6,682 nt of DNA from an uncultured Clostridia bacterium. Lineage in GTDB: Bacteria; Bacillota; Clostridia; Christensenellales; Pumilibacteraceae. Below the pieces are notes generated by a model. That model was not told the origin of the DNA. It did no database searches and saw only the letters and a program-made list of their open reading frames with translations. The translations under genes and the position numbers were made by a program. Below are positions 1 through 5,720 of this stretch, in pieces. The stretch lies in the NCBI GenBank assembly GCA_934247335.1, contig CAKQJJ010000071.1, positions 1 to 6,682 of the forward strand, read 5' to 3'. Position 1 is the first letter of the stretch. Each line of letters begins with the position of its first letter.

Positions 1-233
1 TATGCGGAGTTGCCTCTATGCGAGGTAAAAAGGTCGTTACGGACATAATCGGCGACAAAGTTTCCGTGGACGTATACATCGACGTTAAAATCGGTTTCAG
101 CTGCGCGGATATCGCATTCAAAGTCCAGGAAAACATTAAACGCAGCGTCGAGTCCATGACCAATCTCAAAACGGGTACGATAAACGTCAACATTCTGGGC
201 GTCAGCTTTGACGACGTAAACGCAAATCAATAG
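1..233 (+). CDS. Asp23/Gls24 family envelope stress response protein, 5'-partial
   Basis: This is the C-terminal end of an Asp23/Gls24 (YqhY-like) protein. The frame is open from position 3 to the TAG at 231-233 and gives 76 residues. The first ATG, at 18, is internal: the preceding in-frame residues CGVAS match the family's GVA-M region, so the true start lies outside the window. Family hallmarks are visible: a strand-rich VSVDVYIDVKIGFS segment, then the helix carrying VQENIKRSVESM, then a strand close to TINVNILGV. YqhY in Bacillus subtilis sits between the acetyl-CoA carboxylase genes accB/accC and nusB, and is linked to control of that enzyme. Asp23 proteins in other Firmicutes are cell-envelope associated. 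The position directly before nusB fits the YqhY type. The stop codon is 26 nt from the nusB start. The exact role here is inferred from family and context. Confidence 0.88.
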   Translation, partial: CGVASMRGKKVVTDIIGDKVSVDVYIDVKIGFSCADIAFKVQENIKRSVESMTNLKTGTINVNILGVSFDDVNANQ

Positions 234-259
234 ACAAAATTCAGAGAAGAAGATATATT

Positions 260-784
260 ATGAGAAGAACGGCAAGAGAAAACGCATTTAAATTACTTTT
301 CGAGCGATCTGTAAGCGGCGGTACGGGAGATATCACGTACGCCGTTTTAACGCGTTCGATGACCGAAGAAGAAAACGAATATTTCAACGTGCTTATAAAC
401 GGGGTAAAGCAGACGGAAGCCTTTATCGGCGACGTCATAAAACGTTACGCCCGCGGTTTCGATTTCGATCGTATTTATAAAATAGACAGGGCAATTTTGC
501 AGATTGCGGTTTACGAAATACTGTTCCTCGGTGACGTTCCGGACAAAGTTGCGGTAAACGAAGCGCTCGAAATGTCGAAGATTTATTCAACCGACAACAG
601 CCCGTCGTTTATCAACGGAATACTTGCGTCGGTTATTCGCGAGAAAAACGAACTTCTGGACGAATACAAGGCTCTCACCGAAAAGAAAGAAGACGACCTT
701 GTTTCGGAGCAATCCGAAGACGAATTTGACGATCAAGACGACATCGTTTTGACGGAGGCTCACGATGACAGCGAAAATAATTGA
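260..784 (+). CDS. nusB: Transcription antitermination factor NusB with acidic C-terminal extension
   Basis: NusB binds boxA RNA with NusE (ribosomal protein S10) and supports antitermination and processing of rRNA transcripts in the cytoplasm. The all-helical NusB fold is recognisable from the basic N-terminus (MRRTARENAFKLLFE), the central DRAILQIAVYEILF stretch at residues 76-89, VAVNEALEMSK at 97-107, and the FINGILASVI helix at 117-126. The core ends near residue 130, close to the usual family length of about 130-150. Residues 131-174 form a low-complexity tail in which 16 of the last 34 residues are Asp or Glu; it matches no domain I recognise. The ATG at 260 is preceded by a weak purine-rich ribosome site (GAAGAAG, 246-252). 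The last 20 nt overlap folD, and the end of the tail encodes the folD ribosome site. The core call is secure; the role of the tail is unknown. Confidence 0.96.
   Translation: MRRTARENAFKLLFERSVSGGTGDITYAVLTRSMTEEENEYFNVLINGVKQTEAFIGDVIKRYARGFDFDRIYKIDRAILQIAVYEILFLGDVPDKVAVNEALEMSKIYSTDNSPSFINGILASVIREKNELLDEYKALTEKKEDDLVSEQSEDEFDDQDDIVLTEAHDDSENN
754..758 (+). promoter_or_regulatory. Ribosome binding site of folD inside nusB
   Basis: GGAGG lies 6 nt upstream of the folD ATG at 765, within codons 165-167 of nusB. It fixes the folD start and means ribosomes translating the end of nusB pass over the folD initiation site, which suggests translational coupling. Confidence 0.8.
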
Positions 785-1613
785 CGGCAAGGCAGTAGCA
801 GAAAGCGTTAAAGCGGAAGTAAAGGCAAACGCCGATCTTTTTGCCGAAAAATACGGCAGAAAACCCGGACTTGCGGTTATTCTCGTCGGCGACGATCCCG
901 CAAGCGCGATATACGTCCGCAATAAAGCCGCCGCGTGCGCAAAATGCGACGTAGAGTCGTTTGAATTCAGACTGCCCGCGTCCGCAACCGAAGAAGAAGT
1001 GATTTCGCTCGTTAAACGCGTGGCAAACGACGATAACGTTGAAGGAATGCTCGTTCAGTTGCCGCTTCCGGAAGGACTGGACGAAAAAAAGATTTTGTCG
1101 TTCGTTCCGCCCGAAAAAGACGCCGACGGATTCAGCGCGAAAAACGCCGGCAATTTATTACTCGGAAACGAGTGCCTTTCGGCATGCACTCCGCAAGGCA
1201 TTATTGAACTTATTAAAAGCACGAAAACCGACATGTGCGGCAAACGCGCCGTAGTGGTCGGGAGAAGCAATATCGTCGGAAAACCGGTTGCCGTTATGTT
1301 GCTTGAAAACAACGCAACCGTAACCGTATGCCATTCCAAAACGCGTAACCTTGCCGATATAACGCGCGAAGCGGATATTCTGGTGGTTGCGATCGGCAAA
1401 AAAGAATTTATTACGGGCGACATGATAAAGCCCGGCGCCGTGGTAATAGACGTCGGAATGAACCGCGTCGACGGGAAATTATACGGCGACGTCGAATTTT
1501 CTTCCGCAAGCGAAGTTGCGTCGTTTATAACGCCCGTTCCCGGCGGAGTAGGTCCCATGACCGTTGCGATGCTACTAAAAAATACGGTAAAGGCAGCGTT
1601 CCGTGCGAAATAA
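765..1613 (+). CDS. folD: Bifunctional methylenetetrahydrofolate dehydrogenase / methenyltetrahydrofolate cyclohydrolase FolD
   Basis: FolD interconverts 5,10-methylene-, 5,10-methenyl- and 10-formyl-tetrahydrofolate with NADP(H), feeding purine and formyl-Met-tRNA synthesis in the cytosol. The 282-residue length is normal. Catalytic residues are present: Y50 and K54 in the YVRNK motif, Q98 in GMLVQLPLP, and D121 in PPEKDADGF. The Rossmann NADP site is GRSNIVGKP at 166-174. The signature TPVPGGVGPMT lies at 256-266 and CTPQG at 141-145. The N-terminus (MTAKIIDGKAVA) starts where the family normally does and has a strong GGAGG site. The gene overlaps nusB by 20 nt and xseA by 11 nt. All expected catalytic residues are intact, so both activities are predicted. 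In related operons folD lies in this same place. Confidence 0.98.
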   Translation: MTAKIIDGKAVAESVKAEVKANADLFAEKYGRKPGLAVILVGDDPASAIYVRNKAAACAKCDVESFEFRLPASATEEEVISLVKRVANDDNVEGMLVQLPLPEGLDEKKILSFVPPEKDADGFSAKNAGNLLLGNECLSACTPQGIIELIKSTKTDMCGKRAVVVGRSNIVGKPVAVMLLENNATVTVCHSKTRNLADITREADILVVAIGKKEFITGDMIKPGAVVIDVGMNRVDGKLYGDVEFSSASEVASFITPVPGGVGPMTVAMLLKNTVKAAFRAK

Positions 1614-2838
1614 TTCTGTTTCGGTAAAACAGCTTAACGCTTATATTAAAAACGTATTCGAGGACGAGCTGGTGTTGCAAAATATCACCGTCGTCGGGGA
1701 AGTGTCCGACGTATCCAACTCGAAATACGTTTTTTTAACGTTAAAAGAGGACGACTGCATTTTGCAATGTATGTCGTTTTCCAAAATTCCGTTGCCGGAA
1801 ATCGGGCAAAAAGTCGCTCTTTCCGGTTCGGTGAGTTTTTCCGAGCGCTACGCCAAAGTTACGTTTATTTTCAAAAGCATAATAAATGTAGGCGAAGGCG
1901 AAAAACAAGCCGAACTCGAAGCAATAAAAAAACGCCTGAAAGAAAAGGGCTATTTTGAAAAAAAGAAAGCGCTTCCCGCGTTTATAAAAAGCGTATGCGT
2001 GATAACCAGTGGCTTCGGCAGCGTTATTCACGATTTTTTATCGGGAATTTCTTCGCATTCGTATATAGACGTAACTATTTATCCTTGCTCGGTTCAGGGC
2101 GACGTGGCGGAAAAAGAACTGCTGGACTGTCTCAAAAAAGCAGACGACGGAGGGTTCGACGCGGTAGTCGTGGCACGCGGAGGCGGCTCGAGGGAAGATC
2201 TTTCCTGCTTTAATCTCGAAAGCGTGGCGACTGCGGTGGGAGATATGCGCGCTCCGGTAATAAGCGCGGTGGGACACGAAACCGATTTCACTCTTTGCGA
2301 CGCATGCGCTTCGCTTAGGGCGGGGACGCCCAGCTTTGCGGCAAAAATCATATGCGAAAACAACGCTTCGTTTATCGATAAATTCATAGGTCTTACGGAA
2401 AAGTGCGGCGAGGTCATCGAGCGAAAATTAAACGATAAAATCGGCGCGCTCATGCTTCTGACAAACGCGATAACGTATCGCGCAAGCGACGAGTATTTTC
2501 GCGCCCGAACCAAAATTAACGAACTTACGGGCTCGATGAAATCGGCTTTGGACGAAAAATTCCGCTCCGATTACGAAACCGTGGAAAATCTGTCCGCTTC
2601 GGCAGAAAAAGCAATCGCGGACAAACAAGCTTCGGCGGAAAAATTTATGTCGGAGACGATGACCAAGCTCGAATATCTAAGTCCTCTTAAAATTATGAAA
2701 AGAGGTTATTCCGTGACTACGAAAAGCGGTAAAACGATTGATTCGGTAAAAGAAGTTTTGTCGGGCGACAAAATCGACGTTGCGGTAAGCGACGGAAGGT
2801 TTTGCGCGGTAGTCGAAGACAGGGAGAAAAATTCATGA
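1603..2838 (+). CDS. xseA: Exodeoxyribonuclease VII large subunit XseA
   Basis: XseA is the catalytic subunit of exonuclease VII, which degrades single-stranded DNA from both ends together with several XseB subunits. Residues 1-100 form the N-terminal OB-fold (SVKQLNAYIKNVF, then VVGEVSDVSN and FLTLKEDD). The catalytic core includes the HD pair at 143-144, VVVARGGGSREDL at 188-200, and the signature SAVGHETDFTLCD at 221-233. Residues about 255-355 are a charged helical segment. The conserved tail is LSPLKIMKRGYS at 359-370. At 411 residues it is somewhat shorter than the E. coli enzyme, mainly in the helical part. The start is GTG at 1603, overlapping the folD end by 11 nt; AAAGG at 1589-1593 is a modest ribosome site, and SVKQLNAYI matches the normal family start. 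Odd points are SGFG where SPTG or SKTG is usual after IT, and SSH at 150-152 where a basic patch is usual. Confidence 0.97.
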   Translation: MRNNSVSVKQLNAYIKNVFEDELVLQNITVVGEVSDVSNSKYVFLTLKEDDCILQCMSFSKIPLPEIGQKVALSGSVSFSERYAKVTFIFKSIINVGEGEKQAELEAIKKRLKEKGYFEKKKALPAFIKSVCVITSGFGSVIHDFLSGISSHSYIDVTIYPCSVQGDVAEKELLDCLKKADDGGFDAVVVARGGGSREDLSCFNLESVATAVGDMRAPVISAVGHETDFTLCDACASLRAGTPSFAAKIICENNASFIDKFIGLTEKCGEVIERKLNDKIGALMLLTNAITYRASDEYFRARTKINELTGSMKSALDEKFRSDYETVENLSASAEKAIADKQASAEKFMSETMTKLEYLSPLKIMKRGYSVTTKSGKTIDSVKEVLSGDKIDVAVSDGRFCAVVEDREKNS

Positions 2839-3056
2839 CATTTGAAGAAAACGTAAAAAAGCTTGAAGAAATAGTTGAAAAAATGGAAGATAAAAACACT
2901 TCTTTGTCCGAAGGGATAGACTTATACGCCGAAGGCATTTCCGTTACGAAAGAATGCCTCGACTATTTAAGCGGCGGCAAAGAAAAAATCAAAAAATTGC
3001 AGGCGGAAATGAACTCATTATTTTCCGGCACGGATAACGGAGGCGAGCACAATTGA
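2835..3056 (+). CDS. xseB: Exodeoxyribonuclease VII small subunit XseB
   Basis: XseB is the small helical subunit of exonuclease VII and wraps around the helical part of XseA. The 73-residue product is of family length and shows the family pattern: MTFEENVKKLEEIVEKMED (helix 1), then SLSEGIDLYAEGISVTKEC (helix 2), then a Lys/Glu-rich end. The ATG at 2835 is chosen over an in-frame TTG at 2802 because the family begins with this TFEE segment and AGGGAG at 2821-2826 lies 8 nt upstream. The ATG overlaps the xseA stop in an ATGA arrangement (4 nt), typical of coupled subunits of one enzyme. The last codons carry the ispA ribosome site. No missing elements are apparent. Confidence 0.96.
   Translation: MTFEENVKKLEEIVEKMEDKNTSLSEGIDLYAEGISVTKECLDYLSGGKEKIKKLQAEMNSLFSGTDNGGEHN
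3039..3043 (+). promoter_or_regulatory. Ribosome binding site supporting the TTG start of ispA
   Basis: GGAGG lies 9 nt before the TTG at 3053 and inside the last codons of xseB. It is the best support for the unusual TTG initiation codon. The TTG itself overlaps the xseB stop codon as TTGA. Confidence 0.75.
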
Positions 3057-3868
3057 CCGATTTTGAAAATTTCCTCGTCAAAAACGTTGACGACTGGGCA
3101 AAGGACGTAACCGAAAAAATAGCCGAGGGCGTTAAATATTGCCTGTACGGCGGCGGAAAAAGAATTCGCCCCAATTGTTTTTTGCAATCGTACGCCATGT
3201 TTGCAAATCCCGACGAAAGCGCGCATTATTTTGCGCTCGGAATAGAATGTTATCATAATTTTACTCTCGTGCACGACGATTTGCCGTGCATGGACGACGA
3301 CGATATGCGGAGGGGCAAACCGTCCTGCCATAAAGTATACGGAGAAGGACAAGCCGTGCTTATCGGCGACGCACTCCAGAATCTTGCGTATACATATATA
3401 TTAAAGGCAATCTCGCTTGCCGAAAACAAAGACCGTGCTATCCGCGCGGCGACTTTGTTCAATTCGCTTGTCGGCGGCGAAGGACTTATCGGCGGACAGA
3501 GCGTAGATATAGACGAAAACACGGTTATAGACGAAAACACTCTGAAATTCATTTACAAACACAAAACGTGCGATTTAATCGAAGCTTCGATAGTCTGCGG
3601 CGTGGTTATGGCTGGCGCCGACGAAAAAAACGTAAAGCTTTTGTCCGACTTTGCCTATTATTACGGTTGCGTTTTCCAGCTTACCGACGATATTTTAGAT
3701 AAAGACAAAAACGAAAAAAATACCGTTCTGGCGCTGAAAAGCGAAAAAGAAGCCCGTCAGCTTGTCGACGACCTGGTAACGGCGGCAAAAGACACGCTGT
3801 TGTTTGTCAAATCGGACGTCAAATATTTTATTTCATTACTCGAAAACACGGTTAACAGAAAAAAATGA
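3053..3868 (+). CDS. ispA: Polyprenyl synthetase, probable (2E,6E)-farnesyl diphosphate synthase IspA
   Basis: IspA condenses IPP with DMAPP and then GPP to give farnesyl diphosphate, the precursor for undecaprenyl carriers and quinones. It is a cytosolic all-helical trans-prenyltransferase. Seen here: GGGKRIRP at 33-40; the first Asp-rich motif with D75, D76 and D81 (bacterial DDxxxxD form) followed by RRGKP at 86-90; GGQ at 147-149; the KHKT motif at 169-172; and the second Asp-rich motif FQLTDDILD at 208-216. The aromatic F70 five residues before the first motif, with the two-residue insertion in that motif, fits a C15 product. At 271 residues it is short against roughly 295-300. The GKxxGxD segment that usually follows DDILD is absent, with alignment resuming at KNTVLALKSEKEAR. 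The TTG start overlaps xseB by 4 nt and the end overlaps dxs by 4 nt. Family assignment is firm; full activity is less certain. Confidence 0.9.
   Translation: MTDFENFLVKNVDDWAKDVTEKIAEGVKYCLYGGGKRIRPNCFLQSYAMFANPDESAHYFALGIECYHNFTLVHDDLPCMDDDDMRRGKPSCHKVYGEGQAVLIGDALQNLAYTYILKAISLAENKDRAIRAATLFNSLVGGEGLIGGQSVDIDENTVIDENTLKFIYKHKTCDLIEASIVCGVVMAGADEKNVKLLSDFAYYYGCVFQLTDDILDKDKNEKNTVLALKSEKEARQLVDDLVTAAKDTLLFVKSDVKYFISLLENTVNRKK
3508..3540 (+). repeat. 15-bp direct repeat inside ispA
   Basis: TATAGACGAAAACAC occurs at 3508-3522 and again at 3526-3540, an 18-bp period. It encodes the near-tandem residues IDENTV/IDENTL (about 153-164) in the loop between GGQ and the KHKT helix. It is in frame and looks like a short tandem duplication within a variable loop. 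Confidence 0.8.
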
Positions 3869-5670
3869 GCCTTATCGAACAAGTCAATTCTCCCGCCGAT
3901 CTGAAAAAGCTTTCGCCCGAGGACCTCGAAAGTTACGCTTGCGAAGTGCGCGAAAAGATTATTTCTACGGTCGGAATAAGGGGCGGACATCTTGCGTCCA
4001 ATTTAGGTGCGGTAGAACTTTCTATCGCGCTGCATTACGTATTCGATTGTCCGGACGATTGCATACTGTTCGACACCGGGCACCAGTCCTATACTCATAA
4101 AATAATAACCGGCAGAGCTGCCGCTTTTGAAAATCTGCGCACGGACGGCGGAATAAGCGGCATGGAGAAGAAAGCGGAAAGCGAATTCGACGCGTATACC
4201 GCAGGACACAGCGGAAACTCGCTTTCGGTTGCGCTGGGCATTCTTCGCGCTTGCAAAAAAACGGGCAAAAAGGGAAAAGTTATTGCAGTGATCGGCGACG
4301 GAGCGCTGACTTCCGGTGTTGCGTACGAAGCGCTAAACGATTTGGGTGCAAGCGGCGACGATCTCATTATCGTGCTTAACGACAATAAAATGTCCATTTC
4401 CGAAAACGTCGGGGCAATGTCGCGCTATCTTGCAAAACTGCGCATGTCGCCTAAATACGCAAATTTCAAAAACATAATCAAAAAGTTCTGCTACGCAATG
4501 CCGTTTGTGGGCGAAAAGTTGGTTGACTTTGCCGATAACGCCAAAACCGGACTTAAAAGCCTTATTATCGGCAATTCACTGTTTGAAAGCATGGGGCTTG
4601 CGTATTACGGACCGTTCGACGGACACGACGTAAAAAATCTGATCGACGTTTTTCGTTCGGCAAAAATGCGTTCGCGCCCCGTGATTTTGCACGTCGTGAC
4701 CGAAAAGGGGCGAGGGTATAAATATGCAGAGGATAACCCGCGCGGATTTCACGGCGTTCCGCCCGTGCGCGCGTCGCACTCCAAAAGTTTTGCATCCGTT
4801 TTCGGCAAAAAAATATGCGAAATGGCAACCAAAAACGAGAGAATAACAGCCGTTACCGCCGCTATGACCGACGGAGTGGGACTTACCGAATTTTCCGAAA
4901 AATTTCCCGAGCGTTTTTACGACGCCGGAATTGCCGAACAGCACGCCGTCGATTTATCTGCGGGAATGGCGCTCGGCGGACTGAAACCGTATTTTGCGGT
5001 GTACTCGTCGTTTTTGCAAAGAGCTGTCGACCAGATAGTAATCGACGCGTGTATAGATAAATTACCGGTCACTTTTATAATAGACCACGCCGGATTCGTA
5101 GAGGGCGACGGAATAACCCATCAGGGGCTGTTCGATCTTTCGATGCTTGGCGGAGCAGACGGACTGGTTATAGCCTCGCCTATGGACGGCGAACACTTGA
5201 AAAAACTGCTGGAATTCTCCGAAAAAGCAGATTTTCCGCTTGCGATCCGCTATCCCAAAAGTTACGAACGCGAAATAGAAGGCGTAGACAAAACTGTTGC
5301 GCCGTTTAAGTGGACGGTCGTTCGCGACTGCGGCAGCGATACCGCGATATTGGTTCACGACAGTGAAATGTTGTCGGTTGCGCTGAAAACTTCCGGCGCG
5401 GATATAATATTCGCAACCTTTTACAAACCGCTCGACGACATGTTTTTAAGCGAGAATAAATACGGGCGTTTCATAATTCCCGAAAACAATCTTCCCGCTG
5501 GCGGATTGGCTCAATGCGTCAGCGCGTATTTTATGCAAAAAAACATAGACAAAAAAGTGGTAGGATTGGCAATAGACGAGCTGCCGGAATACTACGATAA
5601 GTCGCTTTGTTTTGAAAAATACGGTTTAACGCCCGAAAATTTAAATAATATTATAAATAACCCGGCGTAA
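3865..5670 (+). CDS. dxs: 1-deoxy-D-xylulose-5-phosphate synthase Dxs
   Basis: Dxs condenses pyruvate with glyceraldehyde 3-phosphate using thiamine diphosphate, with loss of CO2, to give DXP. This is the first step of the MEP isoprenoid pathway and also feeds thiamine and pyridoxal synthesis. The 601 residues show all three transketolase-type domains. Key residues are H42 (GHLASNLG), H73 (GHQSY), the ThDP motif from GDGALT at 144 to NDN at 172-174, H296 (FHGV), catalytic E358 (GIAEQH), Y380 and R386 (YSSFLQR), D415 and H419 (GDGITHQG), and R462 (IRYPK). The usual DRAG motif reads DHAG (407-410), so an Arg equivalent to E. coli R420 is His. The C-terminal domain (about 485-601) is somewhat compact. 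The ATG overlaps the ispA stop as ATGA; no clear ribosome site is visible, so translation probably depends on coupling. The adjacent ispA acts later in the same isoprenoid route. Confidence 0.95.
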   Translation: MSLIEQVNSPADLKKLSPEDLESYACEVREKIISTVGIRGGHLASNLGAVELSIALHYVFDCPDDCILFDTGHQSYTHKIITGRAAAFENLRTDGGISGMEKKAESEFDAYTAGHSGNSLSVALGILRACKKTGKKGKVIAVIGDGALTSGVAYEALNDLGASGDDLIIVLNDNKMSISENVGAMSRYLAKLRMSPKYANFKNIIKKFCYAMPFVGEKLVDFADNAKTGLKSLIIGNSLFESMGLAYYGPFDGHDVKNLIDVFRSAKMRSRPVILHVVTEKGRGYKYAEDNPRGFHGVPPVRASHSKSFASVFGKKICEMATKNERITAVTAAMTDGVGLTEFSEKFPERFYDAGIAEQHAVDLSAGMALGGLKPYFAVYSSFLQRAVDQIVIDACIDKLPVTFIIDHAGFVEGDGITHQGLFDLSMLGGADGLVIASPMDGEHLKKLLEFSEKADFPLAIRYPKSYEREIEGVDKTVAPFKWTVVRDCGSDTAILVHDSEMLSVALKTSGADIIFATFYKPLDDMFLSENKYGRFIIPENNLPAGGLAQCVSAYFMQKNIDKKVVGLAIDELPEYYDKSLCFEKYGLTPENLNNIINNPA

Positions 5671-5685
5671 CTGCTCGCAAAACGG

Positions 5686-5714
5686 TTGAAATCTTTTTTT
5701 AATTGTTGTATAAT
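5686..5714 (+). promoter_or_regulatory. Near-consensus housekeeping sigma factor promoter for nadK
   Basis: TTGAAA at 5686-5691 (5 of 6 consensus bases) is separated by exactly 17 bp from TATAAT at 5709-5714 (6 of 6). Counting the -10 hexamer as -12 to -7 places +1 at 5721, the A of the nadK ATG. The spacer includes a run of seven T at 5694-5700. No Shine-Dalgarno sequence lies between the -10 box and the ATG. The location in the only real intergenic gap downstream of nusB supports a functional promoter, likely serving nadK and argR. Confidence 0.75.
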
Positions 5715-5720
5715 ATTCAT

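Noticed and set aside
1055..1558. 167-residue open frame on the minus strand opposite folD
   Set aside because: It is the shadow of a strongly conserved folD frame and shows no recognisable domain or ribosome site. The same applies to the other long antisense frames, such as 2094-2513 and 4576-4944.
2802..2834. Upstream in-frame TTG start that would lengthen XseB by 11 residues
   Set aside because: The added residues are not typical of XseB, would overlap xseA by 37 nt, and the ATG at 2835 has a good AGGGAG site and the normal family N-terminus.
5659..5700. Possible rho-independent terminator after dxs
   Set aside because: AACC-CG can pair with CGGTT and GCG with CGC, but the stem has a bulged C and a four-A bulge, and the T run begins 6 nt after the stem. 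Too weak to call; the T run is also the spacer of the nadK promoter.
5703..5720. In-frame TTG start for nadK at 5703, or at 5706
   Set aside because: These codons lie in or directly beside the -10 region and have no ribosome site. The family N-terminus begins at the ATG at 5721.
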